DNA of 64,000 nt from Neoarius graeffei. Lineage: Eukaryota > Chordata > Actinopteri > Siluriformes > Ariidae. The notes under the pieces are model-generated. The model was not told the DNA's origin. It saw only the letters and a list, made by a program, of their open reading frames with translations, and did not search any database. The translations under genes and the position numbers were made by a program. Shown piece by piece: positions 1 to 11,446 of this stretch; the stretch's first letter is position 1, and the number at the start of each line of letters is the position of its first letter. The stretch covers positions 59,660,200-59,724,199 of the forward strand of contig NC_083581.1 in assembly GCF_027579695.1 (NCBI RefSeq), given 5' to 3'.

Positions 1-89
1 TCCACATGGAAAGACCCCTGTTGGCCTTGAACCCAGAACCTTCTTGCTGTGAGGCAACAGTGCTACCCACTACACCATCATGCTGCCCT
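1..89 (-). mobile_element. V-SINE head fragment
   Basis: This is the tRNA-like head of a V-SINE in reverse orientation, cut by the window edge. It reads inward from the GGGCGGCA-type start near 89 and contains the CTTCTTGCTGTGAGG block seen in about a dozen other copies in the window. Confidence 0.8.
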
Positions 90-279
90 AGGTTAAACAT
101 TTAACTGCTTTTGTTTGACTGCTACAAGTGCTCCAGTCACAGCCACTAATGGAGTTGTAAATGTGATCCAAGGCTTGTCCAATATGTCAATATGAAAACA
201 TTTCAAAAGTCTGGTGAGTGGGTTTTTCATGTTTAATAGTATATCAGCTCTTTTTTGTTTTAATCTTATTTAATTCAGA

Positions 280-430
280 ATCAGAATTACTTTATTAATC
301 CCCGGAGGGAAATTCAAACTTGCTACCAAGCTCCTGAATCAGAGAAGAAATAAACATGTCTAAAAATAGAAGATAAAATCTTCTGAAGAAAGAATAAATA
401 AAATAAATTTAAATAAGTTCAATAACTTAA
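280..430 (-). mobile_element. LINE (L2-type) 3' end fragment
   Basis: The stretch reading AGAATCAGAATTACTTTATT followed by CCCCGGAGGGAAATT resembles, on the reverse strand, the 3' untranslated end of teleost L2-type LINEs. No coding part is attached. Confidence 0.5.
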
Positions 431-481
431 GTAAAAGCAAAATGAAGTGATTTTATATGCAATGATTCCTATATTACATAT

Positions 482-2478
482 TAGATTAGATAAGATTAGA
501 TAAAACTTAGATTAGATAAAACTTTATTGATCCCTTTGGGAGGGTTCCCTCAGGGAAATTAAGAATTGCACGCAAGTTAAGGATACAGTATACACGGTAA
601 GACAGTGTACCACAGTTATACAGTGGCATTGTACAGCTTGACTGCAACAGGTAGGGATGATTTCCTGTGTCTCAGTTGTGCAGCGTGGAAGAATCAGCCG
701 TTTACTGAACGTGCTCCTGTGGCTGATCAGGTCCTCATGTAGAGGGTGGGAAGGACAGTCTAAGATTGTTTTTATTTTGGACAGTGTCCTCTTCTCCATC
801 ACAACTGTCAGAGAGTCCAGTTCCACGCCTACAACATGGCCGGCCTTACTGAGTCTGTTAGTGTCCTTCACCTTCAAGCCGCTGCCCCAGCAGACGACAG
901 CGTACAGGATGGCACTGTCCACCACAGACTCATAGAACATCCGCAGCATCATTTGGCAGATGTTGAAGGACCTCAGCTGTCTCAGAAAATAGAGATGGCT
1001 CTGGCCCTTTTTGTATACCGTGTCCACGTTTTTGGACCAGTCCAGTTAATTATCCAAGTACACCCCCAGGTACTTATATTCCTCCACCATGTCCGCACTG
1101 ACCCCTTGGATGTTAACAGGGTTCACTGGAGCCCTGATTCTCTTCAGATCAACCACCAGTTCTTTCGTCTTCATCACGTTGAGCTGTAAGTGGTTCTTCC
1201 TGCTCCACGTGACAAAGTTATCCACCACTGTCCTGTACTTGCTCTCATCACCACCAGTAATATGCCCAACCACTGCAGAGTCATCAGAAAATTTTTGGAG
1301 GTGGCAGGTCTCTGTGCAGTAGTTGAAATCAGTTGTGTAGAGAGTGAAAAGGAAAGGAGAAAGGACAGTCCCTTGTGGAGCCCCGGTGTTGCTGATCACT
1401 CTGTCCGACACACAGCACTGCAAGCACACGTACTGTGGTCTGCCAGTCAAATAATCCACAATCCAGGACACCAGTGGGGCATCCACCTGCATCGCTGTCA
1501 ACTTCTCACCCAGCAGAGCTGGCCGGATGGTGTCAAAAGCACTGGAGAAATAAAAAAACATGATCTTCACAGTACTGGCTGGCTTGTCCAGGTGGCCATA
1601 GACTTTGTTGAGCAGGTAGATGATTACATCCTCTACTCCAAGATGGGGCTGATAGGCAAACTGAAGGGGGTCAAGAAGTGGTTGGACCATAGGCCGGATC
1701 TGCTCCAGGATGAGTCTCTCAAGGGTCTTCATGATGTGTGACATCAATGCCATGGGCCTGTAGTCTTTGAGGTCACTGGGACATGGCTTCTTTGGTACAG
1801 GGACAAGGCATGACATCTTCCACAGCACAGGGACCCTCTGAAAACCCAGGCTCATGTTGAAGACATGCTGAAGTACTCCACTTAGCTGGAGGGCACAGGT
1901 CTTCAGGGCCCTGGGGCTAACACCATCCGGGCCTGCTGATTTTCCTGCATGGAGTCTCTTCAGCTGTCTTCTCACTTGCTCCTCGCTGATGATTGGTGTG
2001 GAGGTGACAGGTGGGGGAGGGATGAAGGTGTTTCTTGGGGGTGTGTGCTCAGCCAGGGGGTCTGTTGAGGAAGTGTAAGCGAGGTCCTGAAATGGGGATG
2101 AGGTTGGGCAAGAAGAGGTGGGGGAGGGGTTGTAGCCATCCCGCAGAAGAGTGATGGTGGTGGGTTGGGGTCACGCCATCGAATCTGTTGAAGTAAAGAT
2201 TCAGCTCATTCGCCCTTTCCACATTGCCATCCACTCCTTCACTGTTGGTTGGCTTGTAACCAGTGATGGTCTTCATTCCATTCCACACCTCCCATGTTCT
2301 GTTGGAGTTTCCACTCCAACTTCCTTCTGTACTTTTCCTTGGCCTCCCTGATCGTTGCTCTCAGTTCACGCTGTATTCCTCGCACCTCCTCCTTGTTGCC
2401 AGCTCTGAAAGCCCTCTTCTTCTCATTTAAGAGGGCTTTGATGTCCTTCATTACCCATGGCTTGTTGTTGGGGTAACA
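482..2478 (-). mobile_element. L2-clade LINE, 5'-truncated
   Basis: This is a non-LTR retrotransposon lying in reverse, about 2 kb long, keeping the reverse transcriptase and the C-terminal part of ORF2. The 3' end carries a short repeat of TTAGA/TAAAAC units (482-525), like the simple tails of L2 elements. The endonuclease half is missing, as expected for incomplete reverse transcription. The clade call rests on sequence style and was not tested. Confidence 0.8.
524..2451 (-). pseudogene. L2 ORF2 reverse transcriptase, broken
   Basis: The ORF2 remnant is split into four reading frames in order: 2451-2239, 2288-2049, 1975-1046 and 1027-524. The RT segment has the KSAGPDG block near its start, a fingers/palm region with SSAFDTI, GAPQGTVLSP, and FSDDS (about 1270-1290) in place of the usual F/YADD. 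FSDD is normal for fish L2/CR1-like RTs. The last piece has the AVVCWGSG block typical of the region after the RT. Frameshifts and stops between pieces make it inactive. Confidence 0.8.
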
Positions 2479-2612
2479 GCTGACAGTCCTAACTTATATT
2501 ATTACTTAATTATATCTTTCCTTAATCTTAGTTGACATTTACTATATTGTTTATGGTAATTCAGCCAGCATTCAGTCTGTACTTGTATTTTTTGGCCATT
2601 AGACTGAAACAG

Positions 2613-2998
2613 CAAGAAGCATAAGAAGAAGAAGAACTTTATTCATCACACATACACTTGTGACATTCCTCTCTGCATTTAACCCAACTTAATCAGTGAA
2701 CACACACATGCACACACACAAGCAATGAGGACACACACATACCCAGAGCAGTGGGCAGCCATGGTAACAGTGCCCAGGGAGCAGTTGGGCATTATGTGCC
2801 TTGCTCAAGGGCACCTCAGCCTAAGGTCACCCCATGTTAACCTAACCACATGTCTTTGAACTGTAGGGGAAACCCACGCAGACATGGGGAGAACATGCAA
2901 ACTCCACACAGAAAGGCCCCCGTTGGCCGCTGGCCTCGAATCTAGAACCTTCTTGTTGTGAGGTGACAGTGCTAACGACTATACCACCGTGCTGTCCA
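2613..2998 (-). mobile_element. V-SINE, type B tail
   Basis: This reverse-oriented V-SINE has its tRNA-like head at about 2998, then the conserved central domain (around 2860-2940), and a tail with the AAATGCAGAG-like block ending in a GAA-rich end at 2613-2630. I call this tail type B; other copies have a different tail (type A). Confidence 0.8.
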
Positions 2999-3268
2999 AG
3001 AAGAAAAAGCTATCATTCCCAACTTTCTGCATGAAATTTAATGATGCAGCTTTCATGATTTTTTTGTGATTTTAGAGGTTTTTAGGCACTCACTGAACCA
3101 TAAATTCAGCTAGATGTAAAGATGAAATCATTTAATAGATAGTACTGTGTTTTTTTGATTTTTAATATTAGTTATTATTTTATATTATCTTTTACAAGAA
3201 CAAAAGAGCTAAAAAAAGAGCTTTTAGTTTACAAACATTATTTTAAAAAATAATAAAAGGAAATGATG

Positions 3269-4299
3269 GGTGGCACGATGATGTAGTGATTAGCTCTGTC
3301 ACCTCACAGCAAGAAGGTCCTGGGTTCGATCCCAGTGGCCAACAGGGGCCTTTCTGGGTGGAGTTTGCATATTCTCCCTATTAGGGTGCATCAGTTGCCC
3401 CCTGAAAATGAAAAGTTCCTCCGATCATGATGCATTTTTGTTTTTATGTTCCTTTTGGTAAGAAAACGCACTGGGTGAAATATTTTGACAAAATTCAAAA
3501 GTTTAATGGTGGCACCAGGAGCTCAAAGTTATGGAAAAAGCTGCTATTTTATGACTTTTATGACAAAATTTCAATCACTTTTCATGAAACATTATGGCAC
3601 CTTATAGAGTATACCAAATATCTTAGATACACATTTTTAGTACATATTCTAAATATATTATCAAGCACAGTTTGAGTTTTAGCTGTTCATTGAATCATTG
3701 TTCAACTACTTTTAAACAATACAAATGTATTATGAATCACATTAATGCTTCTCAATCCCTTGCAAAGGTTCTTAACATGATCTCTGGGCCACAAGAAATC
3801 AATAAATGGAGTCCAACATTGTGATTCAAACCTTACACGAAAACATAAAATAAGCGTTTTTTGGCAAAAAAATGAACCTCATGGTGCCACCATTAGACTT
3901 TTGAATATGGTCAAAAAAATTTACAGGATGTCTTTATTGGTGAAAAGGAACACCCAAACAAAAATGCATCAGATTTTATGAAAGTGAGGGCAACTGATGC
4001 ACCCTGCTCCCTATGTCTGTGTGGGTTTCCTCCAGGTGCTTCAGTTTCCCCCATAGTTTGAAAGTTCAGAGGTTCGGTTAACATGGGGTGGCCTTGGGCT
4101 GAAGTGCCCTTGAGCAAAGCGCCTAACCCCCACCTGCTCCCTGGGCGCTGTAGCATAGCTGCCAACTGCTCTAGGTATGTGTGTGTGCGCTCATTGCTTG
4201 CATGTGTGTGTTCAGTCCTTCAGATGGGTTAAATGCAGAGAGGAATTTCTCTGTGCTTAAGTGTACATGTGATAAATAAAGTTGTTTTTCTTCTTCTAT
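3269..4299 (+). mobile_element. V-SINE type B, split by a hAT MITE
   Basis: The head and first part of the central domain lie at 3269-3381. The rest of the central domain and the type B tail resume at 4007 and end in TTCTTCTT near 4299. The gap is a separate transposon (3382-4006) flanked by an 8-bp duplication, so the SINE was here first. Confidence 0.85.
3382..4006. mobile_element. Non-autonomous hAT element (MITE)
   Basis: The element is 625 bp. Its ends are inverted repeats: TAGGGTGCATCAGTTGCCC on the left and the reverse complement of CAGGGTGCATCAGTTGCCC on the right. It is flanked by CTCCCTAT at 3374-3381 and 4007-4014. An 8-bp duplication and CAGGG-type ends are hAT hallmarks. The arms stay self-complementary well inward (for example GGTGGCACCA near 3508 and TGGTGCCACC near 3882). 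I see no transposase, so it would need help from another element. Confidence 0.85.
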
Positions 4300-4377
4300 T
4301 GCTCTTTATGGTCAATGCTTTATATTCTTTATGTAATTCTCAATATCCAAGTCTCAGTACCCATAACTGACATAATA

Positions 4378-4580
4378 CCTTAATTCGTTTGGGTGAAATG
4401 TGATACAAAGATCTCAATATCAATGACATCAGGAGTGTAAGGAAGATAAAAGCTCAAAGGAGTAAAGAAATTATTTTAATGTTCATGCTCTGTACTGTGT
4501 GCTCTCTAGTAGAAGGTGGTAGATCAGAAGAGTTCATTAAAAAAAAATTAAATGATATAAGTTCCTCTTCTCTACAGCAG
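4378..4580 (+). repeat. Local duplication, copy 1
   Basis: This 200-bp stretch is repeated almost exactly at 4850-5410. Both copies share the ATACAAAGATCTCAATATCA block, the AAAGCTCAAAGGAGTAAAG block and the TTCCTCTTCTCTACAGCA end. Confidence 0.85.
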
Positions 4581-4849
4581 GATTAATTTCAGAAGTGCTC
4601 TGGGACCATTTTTATTTTTGCCCCCACAGTGCTTTTCAGCACATATCCCAAAAACTGAAAACAAACAAACAAAAAGAAAGTAAAAAAGAAATGCAACCCC
4701 AAAGAAGCTATCACCAGCATGTGGCTTGCACCTCATTCAAGTTCAAGGTTCAAAATCTGTGTGTGTGTGTGTTGCAAGCTCCACCAGCCATGAGAGTCAC
4801 TACTGGGTCAAACCCCCTTGCCCGCTGCCGCACCGAAATAATACCTTAA

Positions 4850-5410
4850 TTCATTTGGGTGACGTGATACAAAGATCTCAATATCAATGACATCAGGAGT
4901 GTAAGGAAGATAAAAGCTCAAAGGAGTAAAGACATTATTTTAATGTTCATGCTCTGCACTCTCTAGTAGACAGTGGTAGATCATCCATCCATTATCCATA
5001 GCCACTTATCCTGTGCAGGGTCGCAGGCAAGCTGGAGCCTATCCCAGCTGACTATGGGTGAGAGGCAGGGTACACCCTGGACAAGTCACCAGGTCATCGC
5101 AGGGCTGACACATAGAGACAAAAAACCATTCACACTCAGTCAATTTAGAGCCACCAATTAGCCTAACCTGCATGTCTTTGGACTGTGGAGGAAACTGGAG
5201 CACCCAGAGGAAACCCACACAGACACGAGGAGAACATGCAAACTCCACACATAAAGGCCCCTATCAACCACTGGGCTCAAACCCAGAACCTTCTTGCTTT
5301 GAGGCAACAGTGCTAACCACTATATTACTGTGCCACCGGTGGTAGATCAGAAGAGTTAATTTAAAAAAAAAATGAAATGACATAAGTTCCTCTTCTCTAC
5401 AGCATGGAAT
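4850..5410 (+). repeat. Local duplication, copy 2, split by a V-SINE
   Basis: This second copy of the 4378-4580 segment is interrupted by a V-SINE at 4984-5338. Removing the SINE and one copy of its target duplication restores collinearity with copy 1, so the segment duplicated before the SINE arrived. Confidence 0.85.
4984..5338 (-). mobile_element. V-SINE type A
   Basis: This reverse-oriented V-SINE starts at its tail (CCATCCATTATCC, then the GTCAGCTGGGATAGG block in reverse) and ends at the tRNA-like head. The 11-bp target duplication GTGGTAGATCA is at 4973-4983 and 5339-5349. Confidence 0.9.
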
Positions 5411-6479
5411 AATTATTAGAGTAGAACATCTGACAACAAGGTTATAGCTCAGGAGATTTATACTTTGATTTGACATGAATTACTCATCATGGTTTAAAAA
5501 AAATCTTATTGTAACCCACTGAGACTGGAGCAACTATTCTAACCTTCAGTTCTTTTCTTAAAGAAGGGACTACAGTCCAAGCCTCATGGACATAAAAGGG
5601 TCAGTGTTGTCGCACTGCATTTTTCTCTTTTCTTAATTTCTGCAATGATATTTTTCCTGTATTGGAGCTCTAGTTTGAAGTGAATACAGTAACTAGAAAT
5701 GACATGATTTGCTTAATTTGCTTAGTTGATATATTCTTTTAATGACTATGACGTCCATTTCTGAAAGCCAAGACCATTCCACACAATTAATTTTATGGCA
5801 GAACAGAGATTATCATAGATCAGTATGAATGTACATGACCAATCAAAAGCTTTTGGACACCTGCAGTGTCTTTGATGCACTCAATAAAACACTGGCCAAA
5901 ACAATTTCTCGGATGAATTTGTTCCATTTGTTTGGCGTTGTGTAAACTGTTTCTCACAACTACTTGCTCAATAACTAACGTGGTTTATGAATGCTGTATT
6001 GCGTGCATATCTGAATAGCATTCTCTAATGTGATTAACTGTAAAAGCATGAGAATGGACTGCTTTCTACAGAGTGAGATAGTGCAGAACTGCTATTATGT
6101 CATATCACAGGGCTTATAATGGTTTGGGATTTAGATGTGACCCACACCTCATTCTGTTCGCAGCTGGACTTCAGTAATTGCAATGCACCTGCACAAAGAA
6201 TATACGTCATAATGCTCCTCTCCTCATCCATAGTCACACGAATAGAGAGACATTGACGAGCCTCTAGCTGCACTGATTTCCACTGCATTTCCAATCCTTA
6301 TATCATGCCAGCACTCTCCAAAGTGGGTGTGGCCTAAAACAGAATAGATTTGATGAGGGAAACACTGGGGAAAAAAAAGAGGTAAAAATGCCAGCACTGT
6401 CAGCATGATCTGTAAATTGTATCTCTGAGAATTCCTCAACCTGAAAAGTCCATTATGTAGGATTCAACCAAGTATTGGA
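5411..6479. other. No recognisable feature
   Basis: This is AT-rich unique-looking sequence. I see no exon with convincing splice sites, no RNA gene and no familiar repeat. Confidence 0.5.
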
Positions 6480-6558
6480 ACATATGGTGGCCGTCAGGTG
6501 TCTGAAGCATACTTCCAATACTTCCCTTCCATACTTCAATGTTCCCTTGATTTTTTTT

Positions 6559-6592
6559 AGCTCATCCAGCCACAGGCCAGGCTGGATGAGCT
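6559..6592. repeat. Perfect 13-bp hairpin
   Basis: AGCTCATCCAGCC at 6559-6571 is the exact reverse complement of GGCTGGATGAGCT at 6580-6592, with an 8-base loop. It sits at the left border of the tandem repeat that follows. Confidence 0.8.
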
Positions 6593-6639
6593 TATGCGGT
6601 CACACATCGTCTGTCGTCGTTGTTCGTCCACAATTTACA

Positions 6640-7275
6640 AAAATCACTACTCCTCCTACAGGATTGATCGAATTTCAATCAAACTCACATAAAATGTTCC
6701 CCAGGTGGATGTGCATAAAAGTTGTCAAGATGGTGGCCGCCACCTGTCATATTTACAATCTTATGGGTGTCTAAATTTTTTGGGTGACTTGTCACATTAA
6801 ACACTACTCTTCGTAAACTGATGGGACATTTTCACTGAAACTCACCTAGAAGACTCTAAAAAGACATACCAACAAAAGTTGTTCACCAGGTGGCACCACC
6901 TACCATGGATGAGGCAAAAGAGGGGTCACGTGCAATTTCACGAAAACTCCTACAGGAGTGATCAGATTTTGATCAAACTCATATGGAATGTTCCCCAGGT
7001 TGGTATGTGTAAAAGTTAAGATGGTGGTGTTGCCTTCATATTTAACATTTTATGGGTGTTTGAAAATTTTGGGTGACTCATCACACCAAACACTACTGTT
7101 CGTAAACTGCTAGGATGTTTTCACTGAAACTCGCCCAGAAGACTCTAAAGACATGTTCTAACAAGAATTGTTCACCAGGTGGCGCCACCTGCCATGGATG
7201 AAGCTACAGAGGGGACGCAAATTTCATGAAAATCGCTACTCCTCCAGGATTGATCGGATTTCAAACTCGCACACA
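6640..7275 (+). repeat. ~290-bp tandem repeat, about two copies
   Basis: The blocks AATGTTCCCCAGGT (near 6694 and 6990), CACCAGGTGGC (near 6887 and 7175) and the ACTCCT...GGATTGATCG end recur about 290 bp apart. The copies are diverged. I do not recognise the family. Confidence 0.75.
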
Positions 7276-7479
7276 ACAGTGGCCAGTATGAGCTACAGCC
7301 TCATTGAGGCTATTTTTCTCATGCTAAATAATAAGTATGGTCATCCATTTTATAAAATTTGCTTTCTCAAACATGTTAGCCAGCACCATCAAACACTGAT
7401 TCCTCTTCTTTCTTCTTCATTGTCTTTCTTTCTTCTTCTTCATCTTCATCTCCACTTGTAAAAACACGAAACACAGAAG

Positions 7480-8930
7480 GCATTCTCTAGAAGTTTGTCC
7501 ATTCTGGGCTACTGTAGCACCACAACATGATGGCTCCATGGAAGTGAACCCATGCCCTATGTAGATATAAAGGGCTTATTCTAAGCTTATGAAACTACAA
7601 CAATTCATAGTTACAGGTAATTATACACTAATGAAAACATACTTATGAGTACTATATTCCATTTCTGCAAATAGATTCCTCTAAATCCTACATAGTGGAC
7701 CTTCAACTAAATGGCTTCAGTGCATAATTGGTCTCAACTAGAGATGTACATGGGACACATTTAAAAAAAAAATCCCTCTCTCATAATTATCATATTTATT
7801 TGTACCTGACAGTGATATTTTGTAACTAATTTAGTCGGTTCTATTTCCTAAAATATAAACAAACTAGTAGTCTAATTTAAAGCATTGCAACTCTGACCAA
7901 ACTAGCTCAGAGCACCTCCTGTTCATATCTCTATTTCTGTCAATTTAGGTTATGGGTTTACATTGCTTGCCAGTGATGAAACACATCCATATTATCTAAA
8001 ACCTTGTAATATAATTTATTACAATTATCTAATTTTATAAAGATTACAGCTTTTTTTTTAATGCCAGCTATAAGGACTGTAGCCAGTACCACACGTTTCT
8101 CAATATTTTCACAATGATAAAAACACTAAATATATATTGGCCAGCAGTCAAAATTCTCACTTTTCTAAACACTGCCGGCTTGTTCTATCCCCTTTCTCAG
8201 ACGTGATAAATCACATGCATTTTCTTATGGTCCACCAGGCCAACAAACTGCCACAGTTCCTGTTATTTCTGGCTCATTTGAATTTCATCTCAACTTCTCA
8301 ATTCTTTAACAAGAAGCTAAAATGATATAGTGTATGAAGTTATTAATACCACAGAATTCATAAAATCACTGTGCTTCTGCCAGAAGAGACTTTGTGAGAA
8401 TTCAAAGTTGTAGCTGTTTCCTTTTAATAATGTGATGTCATTCCCAGCAATAGTTCACCTCGATGGATCTATTCGGGTTGTAGGAGAACTTAGGAGAAAT
8501 ACCTGTGAGCATCGACACATTTTTCACACTTCTTACTGCTTTGCTTTTTTAATGTGCTGGTCCATATTTATACTTTACTGGGCTACTGTTGTCCATCTGT
8601 ATGAATATCTTCTGTATGCTGTGATCAAACTATACACTTAATATTCAGGGTACTGAAATTCACAGTGTGACATCTCTGTTTGGTCAATAAAGAACCTCCA
8701 CCATCTGGTGCGTCAAATTCTAACATCATGACTGATTTTGGACATCAAGGCTATGGAATTGTTTCTAGTCATGTTAATTAATAGAACAGCATTTATTTGA
8801 AGAACTGTCCCCAAACATGTATACATTTTTCTCATACAACTTATTGAATGTTTGACTGTTTTGATTGTTGACGTACAGTACAGTGTAATGGTGTGTAAAT
8901 TAATAAGACCAAAGGCTAGGTGGTAAATAC
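7480..8930. other. No recognisable feature
   Basis: This is AT-rich non-coding sequence with no exon, RNA gene or known repeat that I can support. Confidence 0.5.
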
Positions 8931-8935
8931 AAGAA

Positions 8936-9121
8936 GAAGAAGAAGCTTTAGAACCAAAAGGTTGCTGGTTTGATTCCCTGGATCAACAGGAATGGCTGAA
9001 GTGTCCTTGAGCAAGGCACCTAACCCCACCTGCTCCCCAGGATGCCTATTGCTGTTGGTATGTCAGGGTGGTGTTGTATGTCACTTTGGATAAGAATGTC
9101 TGCTAAATGCCTGTAATGTAA
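8936..9121 (+). mobile_element. SINE-like element, not V-SINE
   Basis: It has a B-box-like GGTTTGATTCC near 8968 and a GGCACCTAACCC block, and it ends with TTTGGATAAGAATGTCTGCT and AAATGCC. That kind of end is common to teleost tRNA-derived SINEs. The start is degraded behind a GAAGAA run. Confidence 0.6.
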
Positions 9122-9420
9122 AGTCAGAGATTTGACTGATTTGAGCTGATAGACATCTATGCTGAAAAAACAAACAAACAAAAAAACCTAACTGAATTTA
9201 TTTAATTTAAATGCATATATATCAAATTCCATGTGACTGAATTGAGTAATATCAACACATTTGTCTTTGTACATCCAACATGATTTTGATTATGTATTTT
9301 CAAGCCTTGAATAAAATTGAACACCAAGCTTGCATCCAAGCTAAGAATAAAACCCAGGTCACTGACACTCAGCAAAAATTACATTACTGCTGCATGATTC
9401 TACCACACACGTTTTAATTG

Positions 9421-9620
9421 CGTTGGGCTGAGGTGTCCTTGAGCGAGGCACCTAACTCCCAACTGTTCCCTGGGCGCTGTTAGCATGGCTGCTCATTGCT
9501 CTAGGTATGTGTATGTGTGCTCACGTGTGTGTGGATGTGTGTGTTCACTGCTTCCAATGGGTTAAATGCAGACAGGAATTTCACAAGTGTGTGATGAATA
9601 AAGTTGTGCTTTCTTTCTTT
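9421..9620 (+). mobile_element. V-SINE type B, 3' half only
   Basis: This is the tail half of a type B V-SINE (GAGGTGTCCTTGAGCGAGGC, then GGGTTAAATGCAGA, then AATAAAGTTG). It directly abuts the 3' end of the Rex3 element at about 9622, tail to tail. Confidence 0.75.
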
Positions 9621-9646
9621 CTCGTCTCGTCTCGTCTTCTTCCGCT

Positions 9647-11446
9647 TTATCCGGGACCGGGTCGCGAAAGCAGCAGTCTAAGCATGGAAGCCCAAACTTC
9701 CCTTTCCCCAGACACCTCGGCCAGCTCCTCGGGAAGAACACCGAGGCGTTCCCAGGCCAGCTGAGAAACATAGTCCCTCCAGCATGTCCTGGGTCTTCCC
9801 CGGGGCCTCCTCCAGGGGGGACATGCCTGGAACACCTCCCCAGGGAGGCGTCCAGGAGGCATCCGAAAAAGATGCCCGAACCACCTCAGCTGATTCCTCT
9901 CGATGTGGAGGAGCAGCGGCTCTACTCCGAGCTCCTCCCGAGTGACTGTGCTTCTCACCCTATCTCTAAGGGAGCGCCCAGCCACCCTGCGAAGAAAACT
10001 CATTTCGGCCGCTTGTATCCGCGATCTTGTTCTTTCGGTCATTACCCAAAGCTCATGACCATAGGTGAGAGTCGGAACGTAGATCGACCGGTAAATTGAG
10101 AGCTTCGCCTTTTGGCTCAGCTCCTTCTTCACCATGACGGACCAGTAAAGCGACCGCATCACTGTGGAGGCTGCACCAATCCGCCTGTCGATCTCACGCT
10201 CCATCCTTCCCTCACTCGTGAACAAGATCCCGAGATACTTAAACTCCTCCACTTGAGGCAGGACTTCTCCACCAACCTGAAGAGGGCAAGCCACCCGTTT
10301 CCGGTCGAGAACCATGGCCTCGGACTTGGAGGTGCTGATTCTCATCCCAGCCGCTTCACACTTGACTGCAAACCACCCCAGTGCATGTTGGAGGTCCTGG
10401 TTTGAAGAAGCCAACAGGACAACATCATCTGCAAAAAGCAGAGATGAAATCCTGTGGTTCCCAAACAGGATTCCTTCCGGCCCCTGGCTGTGCCTAGAAA
10501 TTCTGTCCATAAAAATTATGAACAGAACCAGTGACAAAGGGCAGCCCTGCCAGAGTCCAACATGCACCGGGAACAGGTCTGACTTACTGCCGGCAATGCG
10601 AACCAGACTCTTGCTCCGTTTGTACAGGGACCGGACAGCCCTTAGCAAAGAGCCCCGAACCCCATACTCCCGAAGCACCCCCCACAGAATACCACGGGGG
10701 ACACGGTCGAATGCCTTCTCCAGATCCACAAAGCACATGTGGACTGGTTGGGCAAACTCCCATGAACCCTTGAGCACCCTATGAAGGGTATAGAGCTGGT
10801 CCAGTGTTCTGCGACCAGGACGAAAACCGCATTGTTCCTCCTGGATCCGAGGTTCGACTATCAGTTGAATTCTCCTCTCCAGTACCCTGGAATAAACCTT
10901 CCCTGGGAGGCTGAGAAGTGTGATTCCCCTATAATTGGAGCACACTCTCCGGTCCCCTTTCTTAAAAAGAGGGACCACCACCCCAGTCTGCCACTCCATA
11001 GGCACTGTCCCCGACCGCCATGCGATGTTGCAGAGGCGTGTCAACCAAGACAGCCCCACAACATCCAGAGACTTGAGATACTCAGGGCGGATCTCATCCA
11101 CCCCCGGTGCCTTGCCACCGAGGAGCTTGCAAACCACCTCAGTGACTTCAGCTTGAGTAATGGACGAGTCCACCTCTGAGTCATCAGCCTCAGTCTCCTC
11201 AATGGAAGCCATGATGGTGGGATTGAGGAGATCCTCAAAGTATTCCTTCCACCGCCCGACAATGTCCCCACTCGAGGTCAACAGCTCCCCCCCCCGCACT
11301 GTAAACAGTGTTGGCAGAGTACTGCTTCCCCCTCCTGAGGCGCCGGATGGTTTGCCAGAATTTTTTTGAGGCCGACCGATAGTCCTTCTCCATGGCCTTC
11401 CCCGAACTCCTCCCAGTTCCGAGTTTTTGCCTCCGCAACTGCCCAA
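9647..11446 (-). pseudogene. Rex3 reverse transcriptase half
   Basis: Open for 599 codons; the first ~50 are out of the true frame. The RT palm is clear: FVDLEKAFDRVPR (catalytic Asp), GLWQGCPLS, and LFADDVVLLAS (about 10421-10440). After the RT comes a long C-terminal region with the RRVAGRSLRDR and QLRWFGHLFRM blocks. The catalytic residues are kept, so damage is limited to the frameshifts between the two halves. It copies the element RNA at the nick made by the endonuclease. Confidence 0.85.
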
